From NCBI RefSeq assembly GCF_000276665.1, contig NW_004955470.1, forward strand, positions 1,619,533-1,683,532: 64,000 nucleotides of DNA, read 5' to 3'. This DNA is from Chinchilla lanigera. Its lineage: Eukaryota; Chordata; Mammalia; Rodentia; Chinchillidae. The notes beneath the pieces were generated by a model. That model saw nothing but the letters and a program-made list of their open reading frames with translations, made no database searches and was not told the origin of the DNA. Shown here piece after piece: positions 1-12,964 of the stretch. How positions within the stretch are numbered: position 1 is the stretch's first letter; each line of letters opens with the position of its first letter. Position numbers and translations under genes: made by a program.

Positions 1-189
1 GACTGCAGATGTCTAAGGAAAACACTATTTGTACCCAGTTAGCATTCTACAACCTCTTTGCTCTGAAATTTTAAAATAACATTCTTTTCTGGTTTATCAC
101 AGAGCAGTATCTTTTAGAAATTCTTACAGTATTTTACAGTTTGTTTTTCCCCTTCTGAGTAACTAGCAAACATTTTTCCAAAGTAGGTG

Positions 190-460
190 TCTTTTTAAGC
201 TATGGTTACACTGTAATTAATGACTAGGGACCTAGTATTCCATCACAGGGATGTGTGGCTAATCCCTGACTGTTGGGCACTGAGGCTTTAAGGGTTTTTT
301 TTTCTAATGTAACAATGCCACAGTGAGTATTTTCTGAGGGCTTGGTTTTGGTTTTTGCATGATTATTGCCTTTTTTAAGGTTAAGATATGGATAGCTGTT
401 TCCCCAAACGTAACTTTACACTCCTCCACCAGCACCTGAGGGCACCATTTCTTTGATGCT
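190..460 (-). mobile_element. Old L1 3'-region fragment
   Basis: Plus-strand text such as the 'cctagtattccatcac' stretch and the following 'tgttgggcac' and 'aatgccacagtgag' stretches resembles the antisense of L1 3' sequence. Strongly diverged; subfamily not assigned. Confidence 0.4.
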
Positions 461-639
461 CCTTAACATAGATGTGGTTCTATTTGTTTTCATCTTTCCT
501 AGTTTAATAGGTAAAATTTCTGTTCCTCTGCTTACTCTAATAAAATTGAACATCATTATTGGCTATTGACTATATACATATATATATGTATATATATATA
601 TATTTTTTATAACCTTCCTATTCACACATATCCTTTGCC

Positions 640-1180
640 CATTTTTCCCCTTACAGACTCTTCTATAAAAAAATGTATTAGAACATGTTTACAGTGCATG
701 TATTTTACAACCATCCTGGGGAGCTGGTACATGTACATAATACAGCTTGTTTCTTTTTTTAATCCACTTCCCTCCTCCCTCCCTGCCTCCTCCTTTAATT
801 CCTCGCTCCCCTTTTCATTCCTGTTGATGTTATTAATCTCAGTTCATGCTTACTGCACACAGTGTCCACACGCATTGAGGTTACTAGGCTTCGGCAGGTG
901 GCCTGCCTTCGCTCTGTCTCCCATCCCTTCCCCTCTGCCCCTTGCCCTTTCTGCAAGACATCCTTTCCCCTTGTCTCCTATCTTTTATTTTTCTTTGCAT
1001 TCTGCCTCACTGAAACGAGACACCACACAGTATTCAAGCCTGCGTGTCTGATTTAGTTCACGCAACACTGTATTTTCCAGGTGCATTCATTTTCCTATAA
1101 ACGCCTCAAATTTGACCTTTATAACCAAGTAGTATTCTGCTATATGGTACTGTAGTCTCTTTTCTTAATTATTTCTAAGA
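640..1180 (-). mobile_element. L1 3' end fragment
   Basis: On the minus strand a purine-rich tract (plus-strand pyrimidine tract about 755-830) is followed by a TATGTACATG...AGCTCCCC module that matches the 3' ends at 49.75-50.04 kb and 52.9-53.1 kb. The plus-strand 'agtagtattctgctatat' near 1128 also fits L1. An (AT)n run at 571-602 adjoins it. Confidence 0.6.
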
Positions 1181-1552
1181 GCATTTTGTATACTGAAAAT
1201 ATTAATCCTTTGTCTCCTATGCTACAGCTTTTGTTTTTAAATTTTGTCTGTAAGGTTTTTTTTTAAAAAAATCACTTAGCCTTTTGGCTAAAATCAACTG
1301 GGTTTTTCTGGATGGTTATAGAGTTAACTCAGTATCTTTGTTTCTGCTTTATGTGATTAGGCAAGTATTTACATCATAAGGCTAAAATGTATTCATGTTT
1401 TCTTCTAAATCTCATTTAAAATATTAAAGATTCAACTTATTAAAATGTATTCTCATCTAACTTGAAGTCACTTTAGTTGCAGGATGATTCAGAATCTTTG
1501 TTTTTCTTTTCCCACATGGTTAGCAACTGTTCCAACCATCTCAGTCACGTAG

Positions 1553-1756
1553 GGGTTTCTCAACAGTAGTAACTACTAACATTTGCGGCTGATTAACTCT
1601 TTGTGGTGGTGCAGGGTGTTTTATACACTGTAGATTTTAGCACCATTCCCTGACCTCCATAACTGCATCCCCCTACCCCACTTACAACAACGGAAACCAT
1701 CTCCAGACCTCACGTGTCCATAAGGGGACAAAATTAGCTCCAGCTGAGAACCACGG
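1553..1756. mobile_element. MER5-like hAT (Charlie) non-autonomous element
   Basis: Starts with 'gtttctcaac' and ends with 'gctgagaacca', the two terminal motifs of MER5-type elements, with the internal 'ccatctccagacctcacgtg' and 'aattagctcc' remnants in the right order. Old and diverged. Confidence 0.7.
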
Positions 1757-2121
1757 CATTATCCTTCCCCCAAGTGATGTGAAATACTGTACCATTTTTA
1801 CCATGCAGTAAATTCTTATCTATAGTATATTCCCAGGTCTACTTCAATCAACCCCAATCAGATGGTCCTTATTCTGAACTAGTAGTACCAAACTATTTTC
1901 ATGATTGTGATTCTGTATTAACTTGCAAGTCAGTTTACAGTTTACATTGTCTCCCAGCCTCTCTCTTTCTTAATCCTCCGTGAAGACTTCATTTTCCTGA
2001 ACAATAATTAAGAAACTGGAATAACAGAGGCCCAGCAGTGGGGTGGCGGGATCTTGGTGTCCAAGCAGAGCAGGCTGGGTGGGGCTGGCAGGCTCGGAGC
2101 TGCCTGAGGCTGATAAGAGAA

Positions 2122-2178
2122 AAGGCACCGGGTAGAGCTGGGCGCTTATGCCGCTGAGCTATAACCCCAGCCCAGGGC
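2122..2178 (-). mobile_element. ID SINE, truncated
   Basis: Only the antisense 5' half of an ID element remains ('gcgcttatgccgctgagct' then 'ataaccccagccc'). An A-run of 21 follows at 2238-2258 but is not clearly part of it. Confidence 0.6.
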
Positions 2179-2689
2179 TGGGAACCATATCCCCAGGGTC
2201 ATCTGGTGAGACCCAGTGGGAAGGAGCTACTGAAAACAAAAAAAAAAAAAAAAAAAAATGGGAAGCGGGTGGTGTTTTCACTCTCACTAAGTGAAGACGG
2301 GAAGGACAAGGTGGGGGAACACAACACATTCTTGGTTATTTATAGGGTCTCCAAACATCTGTTGTTCCATGAGGGGCTGAAAATAGCCCTTTAGTTATTA
2401 AGGATTCAATGCTCCTGTTTGCATGACTTCTTGATATTTCACATCCACAGGATAGAGAAATTAGGTCCCTCTTATCTCTGGAAAGAAGAGCCCCACATCT
2501 GCAGGGAATGTTGGGGTGAATAGCTCACCACGGTTTCCCCAGGAGCCCACAGCCCAGGGTTCTAAGAACTTCCGTTCTGTCTTCACAGAAGGGCCTGGGC
2601 CTGGTTGCTGACTTGTCTCCCTTTACATCAGCTTTGTGACTGCTGAACAACTCAGATAGAGTAGTGACTGACAGCCCAGAAGCACCAGT

Positions 2690-3045
2690 TAGGATGATTT
2701 CAGCTACAAGAAACAGAAAATATAACTCAAACTAGCTTAAACAACCAAAGATCTATATAGGCCCACATAACAGAAAAATCCAGAGGCTTCCTCATCCAGT
2801 GGCTTAATGGTATCCTAGGAACCTGTGTCCTGCCCTGATTGCTTGGCAAAAGCTTACACCCTGCACTCCCCACATGGATACCAAGGCCTGCATCTTCCCT
2901 CTTACAAGCAGCGGGAAATTTTTCATCCCAGAATCCTGCAAAAGTCCTGAGCTTCACTTTGAATAGGCCAAAGTTGTTCGCATGTCCAGCCCAGAGGTTA
3001 GGGTTGGCTTGTCTTGGTTGGCTTATAGCTGAGATCACTTAAAGG
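2690..3045. repeat. Ancient interspersed repeat, class not assigned
   Basis: The stretch 'aactcaaactagcttaaaca' followed by 'cacataacagaaaaatccag' is familiar as dispersed mammalian repeat text. I cannot name the family. Short frames on both strands here are not supported as genes. Confidence 0.35.
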
Positions 3046-3212
3046 TCCCATTAGAAAGCTGAAGCTGTTGAGAAGGAGAAAGGGAAGAAAGAATGGATAC
3101 TGAGAATGAATCCATTCTGAGAAAGAATGGATACTGGATACTGAGATGCACAGATGTAATCAAGTCCCTTTCTTTGAAGGAACTCAAAGAAAAGCAGACT
3201 GAAAATACTTGG

Positions 3213-3405
3213 GTCAAGCCAGGTGCGGTGGCACAGGCCTGTCATCCTAGCACTCTGGGAAAATGAAGGAGGAGGATTACAAGTCTGATCTAAGCCTGGG
3301 CCACTTAGCAATTTACTGACTATTTCAAAATAAAAAAAGCACTGAGATGTACTCAGTGTGAGGGCCGTGTTCAATCCCTAGTACCAAAAACAACAACAAA
3401 AGTGT
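3213..3405 (+). mobile_element. B4 (ID_B1) composite SINE
   Basis: A diverged B1-like half ('ccaggtgcggtggcacaggc') runs into an ID-like half ('ttcaatccctagtacc') with an A-rich tail, the arrangement of rodent B4 elements. Confidence 0.75.
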
Positions 3406-4589
3406 CACTGGGAAAATCTTCAATAGATGAATAACATCATTTGTCTTTATGACATCTTTATAATTCCTTTCCAAGCTCAGGATTTAAAAGTTCTATTAGC
3501 CCAAGGGAGGCACAGGAAATGGCTGTGGTCTAAATCAGGAACTAGCACCTCAATGTCAGGCCAGGCCAGGATCTTGCTGCGTATTCTGGCCAGTGCCTCA
3601 AGAAAGAGAGCGTGCAAAGCCTTCCGTCACACAGGTTATAAAACCATGTTTTGCCCGGGAAACAAAGTGCAGCTATTACAGTAAAGTGTCCATTGGTGAC
3701 ACCAGCTGCCTGCTCTGGCCCTGTCCTTCCTGAATGTTTGATGCTTTTGGTGGGAGGAGGCCTGCTCGAAGGAACAAGGGAGCAAGCCCGCCCAACTTGT
3801 CTGCTGTCACCCCTGTAGTCTGGCAAAGGCAATGCCTGGAACAGCCTCCCTATCTGTCCCAAACACGTTTCTCATCTGCACATCCCAGCAGTTTTGCATC
3901 ATCCTTCATCCTACACCTGAGCTCTGCTCTGTTTGACAGAAAGTTCTGCAAAGTTGGGGTATAGAGATATCAGCAGACGGGCCCCCTCTTATTTTCTCCC
4001 ACAAGTTGGGGGAAAACTCAGCCTTACCCTGCTGTGGTCCTCCATGACTCCCCTACAACCTGGGTGGGGTGAACCACAATGCCACACCCTGGGGTGCACG
4101 GGGAAAGAGCGCTGCATGCCAGGCATTCTGAAATGGCAGCGTTATCATCTCCTTACCATTGTGATTGCAACACTACACCTAGGTCTGTCCTTACAGGAAA
4201 TCTAAACAAGAGTATGGGACACCAGCAACAAAATCCCAGAAATAGGTTAACACAACATCTCTACCCTGCACAAAGCCAAAATCAACCACAATCTTGGGAT
4301 TCATTTTCTGAGGGCACACAGCCATCTCAATGGTCACCTTTGTCTGTATGATATCTGGATCTTTTGCTGGCTGCAGAGTTTTTTGATAGAATTACCAAAG
4401 CATGCTCCAAATTGTTTCAATCCCTAAATAATTTTCCATGTACTTAGAGGTCCAATCCCACTGGCTTTTTGCATCTCATTTATCTCAGGCTTGGAAACGC
4501 TCCTGCTCCGTTGGCTGAATGCCACTGCGCCACATACACTGTCCTTGCTTTGCTTTCACCTTCTCCACCACTGTGATGACATACATACC

Positions 4590-4712
4590 AAGCATGCTGG
4601 CTGCGTGACCTTGGGTTGCTTTCCTAACTTCTTCAATACCTTAGTAAGATTCTTATCAGTAAGATGTAACTTCCTGCTGAGTTACTGTGAGGAGCAAATG
4701 AGGTAAAGAAGT
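4590..4712 (+). repeat. MIR SINE fragment
   Basis: 'gcgtgaccttgggttgcttt' with later 'atcagtaagatgtaac' follows the MIR core order, diverged. Confidence 0.55.
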
Positions 4713-5019
4713 GAAGGTTCAATTAATGCCAGTTACAACTAATTTTGTACCACCCTAATTATTATCTGATTTCCCTTTGGCCGAGACCCATCTAAAAATT
4801 ACATGACACAGGAAATATAAATTGTTTCTAACCTATTCCATAATTACATGTTTAATTGCAAGTTAAATATGCACTTCAAGCAGAGACTAGAACAAAACAT
4901 GGAAAAATGAAAATAGTAAATCAGATAGGTAGGTAACTAATAATGTACTGTTTATACAGCATGGGAAAAGTAAATTCAAAAATTGTCCTAAGTGGGCTTA
5001 AAATTTTGCGTTGCATAAT

Positions 5020-5345
5020 TTCCCTCCTTATATTAGCTTTAAATTTGGATTGTTCTTTTTTCTAGGTCCTTCAGGTGCATCACTAGGTTATTTATTTGGG
5101 TTCTCTTTTTCTGATGTGGGCATTCAGAACTACAAACTTTTCTCTTAGGACTGTTTTACATTGTGTCCCATAGGTTCTGGTATGTTGTACTGGCATTATC
5201 ATTTCATGTTAGCAACTAATTTCTTTCTTATTTCTGTGACCCTGTGATTATTCAAAAATGTATTAATTGCCATATGTTTGCACAATTTCTGTGTTTCTTT
5301 TGCGTGATTTCTAGCTTCACTGCACTATGATCCGATAAAATATAT
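5020..5345 (-). mobile_element. L1 ORF2 fragment (antisense)
   Basis: The plus strand carries antisense L1 ORF2 text, including 'tctgatgtgggcattcagaa', 'ttctggtatgttgta' and 'cactatgatccgataaaata', in the right order. No open frame survives. Confidence 0.75.
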
Positions 5346-6094
5346 ATTTTGATATCCATGAAGGTAAAAAATATCTCTTCAGCTTGTGCCTTACTTGTTG
5401 TGTTGTTACGTAACAAGTGTAGTGACTTAAAGCAAGCATTTTATTTTTGCCCACACATGGAGGATTAGGTGTTTGAGAAGCACTCAGAAACCACTGCTTT
5501 TTTTCCGTCCAGCTGGGGCCAGAGAATCAACTTCCAAGGTGGTTTATTCACACAATGTCTAGTGGAAAATGGAAGCTGTTGGCTAAGTTTACTGAGGGCT
5601 GTTGGCAGGAGAGGGGAGGGGAAGAGACCCTAATTCCACCCCATGAATCTGCTTGATCCGCCCCACAACATAGCAGTTTCGGGGCAGTTTTCTTTTATGG
5701 CCACTACCTTTCTCCACAGCAAATGTTCTAAGAGACAGGAAGTAGAAGCTGCCAGCCTTTTAAGACCTGGACCTGGAAACTGGCAGTCACTTTTTGCCAA
5801 ATTCTATGAATCAGCACAGTGAGATCCCACCTAGCTTTAAGAGCAGAGAGATTCTACCGCTGTGGGAAGAGGGGCACACAAACTATGGCTATTCCTGAAC
5901 TTCCCATGATCCTTTTCTTCCACTGGTGCGATAAATGAGCCATTGTTGACATTTCTTGCCTTGTGTACTTCGTTCTGTTCTCTTTTTCCCCCGCACTTCT
6001 TATTCCTTCCTAAATCTTGGTCCTTTGCCCATCTCTGCCCGCAGATATTCATCTGCAGTCAGAGGTTCAGAAGCTCTACAATGTTCCAATGACT

Positions 6095-6260
6095 TCATAC
6101 TCATCAAGAAACTTGGAATCTGGCAGACCTGGGTATAAGCAACTCTATTATTTGCTGTGTCCCTAGACAAGCTATTTAATATCTGAACCTTGATTTCTTC
6201 ACCCAAAATGAAAAGGCTACCCCCAGAGAATTGTGAAATTTATAAAATAACATAGTGGGC
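6095..6260 (+). repeat. MIR SINE
   Basis: 'ggaatctggcagacctgggt' then 'ctatttaatatctgaacctt' and 'atgaaaaggc' match the MIR order. Diverged. Confidence 0.6.
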
Positions 6261-6486
6261 AAAAACTTTGAAGTCTGACATTACCAAATACTGCCAAAGG
6301 CATACAACTGAAACTCTTACACTTTGATGAGAGTATAAACTGGTTTAATTTGGGGAGCAGTTTGGCAATAAGATTAAGGATAAATATACACAACACAGTA
6401 ACTCTATTCCTAGAGACCACAGCAGCAGATTAGACCCTAAGAAACTCTTGCACAGGGACCCAAGGAAACACATACGAGAATGCCAA

Positions 6487-6680
6487 TAAAACCTGAGCAT
6501 GGTGGTACATGCCTGTAATCCCAGCACTCTGGGAGGGTAAGACAAGAGGATCTCAAGTATGAGCCCAGCCTGAGCTACTTCACAAATGAGCAAAACCCTG
6601 TACCAAAATAAAAAGGGCTGGGAATGTAGCTCAGTGCACAAGCTGTGTTCAATCTCTAGTACTGCAAAGAAAGAAAAAAA
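6487..6680 (+). mobile_element. B4 (ID_B1) composite SINE
   Basis: B1-like half from 'gagcatggtggtacatgcct' followed by ID half 'gggctgggaatgtagctcag' and 'gttcaatctctagtac' with A-rich tail. Confidence 0.85.
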
Positions 6681-6885
6681 CTTAATGGAGGGGCTAGGGA
6701 ATTATAAAACACGCAAAAGATTGCTATGTATTTAGGAATATATGCATGTGTGTAGTAAAAATATAATAATAACACCAAATGCAGGAAGTAGTTAGTATTT
6801 CTAAATGGGACAAGAGAAAAATCACCCAGGCCCTAGAATCTTAAGTTCTGTAATTGGTACAAGAATGTTCATGATTCTATTCTTT

Positions 6886-6962
6886 TGTAGTGCTGAGGAC
6901 TGAACCCAGGGCTTCAAGCATGCTAGGCACACGCTCTAGCACTGGGTTACACCCTTGCCCTC
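6886..6962 (-). mobile_element. Old ID SINE
   Basis: Antisense ID text ('gaacccagggcttcaagca', 'tgctaggca'), more diverged than the young copies, with no clear target-site duplication. Confidence 0.6.
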
Positions 6963-7407
6963 TTTATTTTATTCTTTATATCTTTCATGTATCTGAAGTA
7001 CTGTGCAAGTTTTAAGAGTTTTAAGTATGTAACACAATGGTGGGTATGTGACAAAGTGCTGTCATTTGTACTCAGTCTACCTTCTGTTACTCACTTCTGG
7101 ATTCTCCCATTCATTCCAACCTTCAGATAATGGTGTTTCCACTTTTACAAAACTTGTGACTAGTCAAGAAAAGCACTTAAATATTGTTACTTGGATCTGA
7201 ACCAAAGGCATGAAATTAGATGTTGAGAATAGTCATCTTGCTCTGAAAGTGAGAAATCAAATCTCTAATTCTACCAAGTGTTTAAGTGTTTAGAGTGATG
7301 ATTTAAAAGACACACCAATATTCCTAGCTCTGCTCCTCCATTCCTAGCCAATTTCTAACCAGAAGCACTGATGTACCCCACATGGCCAAACCAGGCTGCC
7401 TATTCTG

Positions 7408-7566
7408 CAGTTCTCAGCCCTGGAAGCACAATGTAATCCCCACAAGAGCTTTAATAAATCTTAATACCCAGTTCACACCTGTCTCAATTAAATCACGAGG
7501 CCCCTAGGCAGAACCCAGGCCTAAGCTCACCAGGAAGTACAATGTGCAGCCAAGGTTAAGAACTCC
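7408..7566. mobile_element. hAT-Charlie type non-autonomous element
   Basis: Terminal motifs 'gttctcagccctgg' and 'cagccaaggttaagaactcc' face each other with 'acaatgtaatccccacaaga' inside, as in MER5/MER20-type elements. Confidence 0.65.
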
Positions 7567-8179
7567 TGGCCCCTTGGTCTTCTCAGGGAGACGACAATCC
7601 CAATCCTAAAACACCAAACATTAGCTGAGTTCAGGTCTTTCCCATCCATCCACATGTAAGACACTAATTCTTTCTCATTGCTAGAAGATATTATAGTTCA
7701 AGTTGGTTGCAGTCACAGTAATAAGACTGCTCAGGGATAAAAGTGTACAGAGAGCTGGCTGCCAATGTCAGTGTCTGTCTTACCCCAAGTCCTTAGTAAT
7801 AGAGAGCCGCAACTTTTAGCTGGACATATGACCACACACAAAAAAGCCTCATTTCCTAGGACAAGGTGTGAGGGACAAGGGAAAGCGCTCCTTTACCAAA
7901 GAATGTCAACTAATAAATGTACGTGAAATGAAAAATATAAATAAAAACCATCCCACAGTCACCACTAATTGAAGCAAGATCCTTCAATGGGTGCTAAGGC
8001 TATTTTGGGTGAACAACTGCTGGGGCACAAGGTATTTACACGATCTCAAAGAAGCTCCCCCCACAGAGTGAGATACCTTTAAAATGGAGAAACCTGGCAG
8101 ACGCCACTATGTCAGCCATGAAGCTATCTCAGCTCAGCTTCAAATCCAGCCTCCTGGACTCTGCTGTAGATGTTGGGGT

Positions 8180-8708
8180 CTGAGCTCTTTCCACCCAGAT
8201 GTTATACAGCTGCTGCCATTTTACTCTGCCTGTAAGGGGTACTCTGAAAAGACCACAAGACTGGAGGAAGGAAAACCAACATACTTGTTTGGTTCCTCTT
8301 CCCCAAAAGCAACCTCACATGCTTCTTCTGACATGGGGGTTGAGCTCCACTCTCACTAAAGCAGCCTGTTCACTCCTGGGAACCTCATCAGCCACCAGCA
8401 TGGCGTGCTCTGCAGCCTTGGGTCTAGGCCCATGGGACTTCAAGCTGACAACCACACTAGACCCAGCAGTACCTTCCTCAAAGGGCTTTACAGAGGGCTT
8501 CTCCAAGCTTCTAAGTTTAGTAATTGCAGCCTCTTTCCTTTGTTCCTCCAGCCTGTGTAACTGCTACCACAATGCCTCGTTAGGATTTCTTTCTTGCCAT
8601 CTAGTGATTTGGTTAACACCTTCTACCTATTTAATAACTAAAATCCTAACTGTAAACTGTGTTGCAATAACTATGATTTCTGTCTCCTGACTAGATCTTC
8701 ATGCAGAA
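8180..8708 (+). mobile_element. Putative ERVL/MaLR-type LTR (5' edge uncertain)
   Basis: Placed because a tRNA-Leu-like primer binding site begins right after it (8711). The sequence lacks a long frame of known type. The 3' edge is the better supported one; the 5' edge is a guess. Broken and ancient. Confidence 0.4.
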
Positions 8709-8710
8709 AT

Positions 8711-8722
8711 TGGTACCAGGAC
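8711..8722 (+). other. Primer-binding-site-like motif (tRNA-Leu type)
   Basis: TGGTACCAGGAC resembles the tRNA-Leu primer site used by ERVL/MaLR elements. It marks where internal retroviral-type sequence would start. Confidence 0.45.
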
Positions 8723-9226
8723 AAGGATTTGTACCCACCCTGTGGAATGTGCATGTCTCTTACTAAAGCATCTAAACTACTTGCTAATTCCTGTTCACCA
8801 GGATTCTAAATGATGTGGTCAGACTTCCTATTACCAAGAATAAGACAACTGATACCTTGAGACTCTTGGATCTAGAAGCGGCAACCACCTGTGGGGTATG
8901 GGAAGACAAAGCCTGTCTTTCTACCTTGCTGATCATGGAACCACCATTATAGTCCTGGGCTTTTTTTTTTTCCATTTGGAAAAAAAATAAATTTTCTTTT
9001 TTGTTCTTTAAGATTTTCATGTGAATATAATCACATACTCTTATCTTCAAGGTCAATGCACCAAAATTAAATCCTTCATTTTGGACTTTGAAACATTAAG
9101 ACAGACAGTTCAGGAAAATTATTTATCACACCATGATGAGGAAACGACACCAAAGGAATCAATGCCAAGAGGAATATTACTATGTCAAAAAAAAGTTGCA
9201 CATCTATTTGGTGAATGAGATCAGTT

Positions 9227-9392
9227 AAACAAGTGCTTAAATCAGGCACTGCACACATCACATGCATTATTTTATTTAGTCTTCATGAAAGTCCTATGAC
9301 ATAAATACTAATCTTTAAGTAAGAGAACTGAGGTTTAGAAAGATTATCCTCCCAGGTCACATAACTAGAAGTGATAGATCTGGAATTAGAAC
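9227..9392 (-). repeat. MIR SINE (antisense)
   Basis: 'caggcactgcacacatcaca', 'gaactgaggtttagaaagat' and 'aggtcacataactagaagtg' follow the antisense MIR order. Confidence 0.75.
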
Positions 9393-9590
9393 CCTGACAC
9401 GTGGTGACACACGCCTGTAATCCAAGGTACTCAGGAGGAAAACTACAAGTCTGAGACCAGCCTAGGCAACTCAGCAAAAACTAGTCTCAAATAATGGGCT
9501 GGGAATGTAGCTCAGTGGAAAGTATGAGGTCCTGCGTTCTAGCCCTACAGCAAAAAAAAAAAAAGAAAGAAAAAGAAAAAGAAAATAACC
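9393..9590 (+). mobile_element. B4 (ID_B1) composite SINE
   Basis: B1-like half ('acgcctgtaatccaaggtac') followed by ID half ('gggctgggaatgtagctcag') and an A-rich tail up to about 9585. It abuts the MIR. Confidence 0.85.
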
Positions 9591-10619
9591 TAGGTAGGTC
9601 TGGCTCCAAAGCTTATGCTCCTGATTACAACACTACATTGCACACAGAAGGTAATCTGCCGAGTAAAGTCTCTGCTTCCAGTGAAAACTTAGAATGGAAA
9701 GCCCTTCTCACTGCTAGACAATGATTCTGTGTAGAATGCAACAAGACCACTCTAGAAAAAACAGAAGATTCAAAACAGAAGTGTCACTTACCAACTGTAT
9801 ACTCCCACACTGATAGTATTTCCAAAAAAGGTGGTAAAGACAATCACATTCAGGCTGATGGAAAGCTTGAAAGAAGCCAGAGCTTTAGCTAAATGAAATT
9901 CACCTTTCTTTCAAATCAATAAGGAACACAGAAAACATCACGGGACTATTCAATTAATGGGCAATATTGACTGACATTCCCAGAGCATACCCCCAAAAAA
10001 ATTTTTATTGAAGTTAAATTCAATAAAGACTCCTAGAAAAGGATATGAAATCAATGGGTGAGTGCCTAAGTGTTCCTAGGCTAAAGTTAGTTCTCTAATG
10101 GCTCTTGTACACAGCACAGGCTCTCCCTGAGACTCCCGAAGGTTGATTATGCATTATCCATGCTGTTGAACTACTAAATACTAGTTCACTTTAGGAACCA
10201 AACTGGCAACTCAGCTGCCAACTATTATTTTACAGAGCAGGACAGAGTCAGTTGAAAATTGTATTTTTCCAATTAGCACAGTGGGAAACACTGCTGAGGC
10301 ACTGAGCCCAAGCCTGCAATTAGAGAACATTTGCTTGCATCTCGAAATAGAATGAATGGGAAGTGGAGACCTGCTATCTAGGTCTTCGGCAATAATACCC
10401 TGGGAGGAAAGAGCTTGCTACCATTTCAGTAGTTCCCAGAAAATAACCATCCTGCTCCTTTTAATAAGTAGTTTTCTGCACTGCACCAGAGTGTGTCCTG
10501 AAGAGATCAAGAAATCCCGCATTATCTCTGAATATAACAAAAGTTTACACAAAAGCCCAATCATTAGAAAGGCAAGTACTACTGCCAATGAGCAACTCCA
10601 GTGTTTATTTTAGTATTCA

Positions 10620-11042
10620 TTTTTTAAGTTTATTAACAAAGTCTCAAAAGTCTCCATCTGTCACAAAACTAAGTGTGGCACGGGCACCTCCACAATCTCC
10701 AGCTGGCTGGCCCTTCTCAGCTTTCCAGATACCTCATTGTGTCTCAGGTGAAATAAAGGAAGGCTGAAGAATTTAGATCTCTCAGTCCAGGTGAGGACAA
10801 GGGCAGGGAACAGTTCAAAAGAGAAACAATCTTCACTCCGTGAGGAATGAGTTCGGTAACCTCAAGAAATTCAGAGCACTCAACAAGGATTTTGGTGAGA
10901 GCCCAGAGAAAGCTGTTAGCAATGAGGGTATCTGCAAGCATCATATACCCAGCAGAAACACCACAATGGAGGAAGGCTTTCAGTAGCCCAGGAATCCCCA
11001 TACCATGAGGTTTTACTATATGCCAGCTTCTAACGAGCAAGT
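10620..11042 (-). pseudogene. Possible retrocopy fragment, parent unknown
   Basis: On the minus strand a 98-codon frame (11040-10744) is followed by sequence ending in GTTAATAAACTTAAAAAATG near 10620, like an mRNA 3' end. I do not recognise the frame. No long A-tail or target-site duplication is obvious, so it may just be chance. Confidence 0.2.
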
Positions 11043-12143
11043 CTTAACTTTGTCATCTTTGGAAAGCAGTTTTATATCGCTTGGAGGTGAAAGTGAGGCA
11101 GAGTGAGAACAAATCCTTTTATTTCCTGCCAAAAAGGAAATAAACTATTGAAAGCACTGGCTTGGCCCAGTTTTCAGCATTTATGGCAACCTGCAAGCAA
11201 ACACACGCACAATTGTGTAACACCCATTCAGTGTCAACTACCATGTGATTCAACATTGACATTTATTCTAGGAATGAAACCATCTGACTCCTACATACCG
11301 ACAGGGCTTCTCCACAGAATAAACAGCTTTATCTCCTAGATTCTGCAGGTATTTGTACATATGCAACCATAGAGCTAGGCAAAATTCCTGAAGAATTTGC
11401 AAGCTTTTGACGGATGTTTCCTTTCGGCAATGAGATTGGAAAAGGGGAAAGCTAACCAGGTTCTTTCATTCTCTACTTTCTATACTTAATTGTTAAAATT
11501 CTTGGCAATGTAAATATTCCAATGAATTTTTCACTTTTAAAAAATATTACTAAAATATAAACTAATCAAGAATTCTTAGGTAAACACAGATTGAAACATT
11601 TATCTTCACACGCTTTGAACCACCACCAACACAGCATCAGGGAAGACTGCAGAGGCATGGAGAATAGGCAGGGAGATAATCACAAAGCTGCGGCAGCTGG
11701 ACAGCAGACGGACTTGGCAGACCCAGAAGGCTGAAGCTAAGCTGGCCACTGGAAGGTGCAGAAATTGGAGACCCAGGCACTTTGGAAGAGATGAAAGGGC
11801 TAAAGCCAGAAAGACTGAAAGTCTAAAAAGCAGGGCAGATGGAGTATTAGATGATTATTAATAAATTATTATTACTTCGACAACACATTGTGCTAACACC
11901 TTTTTTAAAAAAAAACACTATCTCTTAGACACATCCTGAAGTATTTTACAGGTGAGATAGGTCTGGGATTTGATTTAAAATAATTATTTAAAAATGTGTG
12001 TGAGGAAGAAATGGGTAAAACAAGAACAGCAAAGTTGACTGTTTCTGGAGCTTGTTGGCGCTGGATAATGGGTACAGACTGCACGGGGCTCCTTACAGTC
12101 TACTTTCAGGTATGTTGTGAGTATTTCCATAGTAAAACTTCTG

Positions 12144-12240
12144 GAGTTTTTTTGGTTTTTTTTCCGGTACCGGGAATCAAACTCACAACGTTGCGCTTGC
12201 CAGGTAGGTGCTGTGCCACTGAGCTAAATCCCCAGCCCCT
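12144..12240 (-). mobile_element. ID SINE, full length
   Basis: Antisense ID with box-B-like 'aatcaaactcacaacg' and 5' end 'gagctaaatccccagcccc'. Flanked by TAAAACTTCTG on both sides (12133-12143 and 12240-12250). Confidence 0.93.
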
Positions 12241-12964
12241 AAAACTTCTGTTTTTAAAGAAATAGCAGTTAAGCCGCTGGGTGCCCAAAGTCAGGCATTT
12301 GTCTTCCATGTGACATTAGGCTGGAAGTGCACTCTATAAAAGGTACAAAGGAGGGCCTGGGAATGGGAAATAGCAGGTAGGGAGCCGAGACAATACAGAC
12401 ATCCGCACAGATGTGGGCCCATAAATATGACCATGCACACTAAAGCCATGCAAAGGGATCTAATAACAGGAAGTACAGTTACCCACTGAACTTTACAACT
12501 TTTGCTAAAATACTTTAAAATAGAGAAATGGAAAATAGTAAAATTATAATCTTTAGTACACTAATTTAAGACACTGGAAATACTGGCATTTTTTTTTTAA
12601 ACCAGCTTCCATCATTCTACCCTTTGGGCTGAGGTCTCTTATTGTCGAGTTCTGGCCAGGATAACTTCCTCTGTGATATCAGCTCTCTCTTTACCGTAAT
12701 CAGTTTCCTCTGTTAAGTTTACCTTAAGTTCCTTTGTCTGCATACCTAGAATTTCCAGCAGCCATCTCATCCACCTTCAACTACACCTCAGTTAATGTGC
12801 AGTTTGACTCCTGAAGTCATTTGCACTTTCTGCCCCACTGAATGTTACCGTTAATTTTTATCATGATGATCTGAGTTTCTTTCAAACCTTGGGTAAAAAA
12901 TTTGCAAGCTGTGCAGTGTATCATCAAGAGCCTATCCAATTCTAAACTTTTCAGGGGACACACT

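Noticed and set aside
566..1051. 161-codon frame near the left end
   Set aside because: Falls in an (AT)n run and antisense L1 3' sequence.
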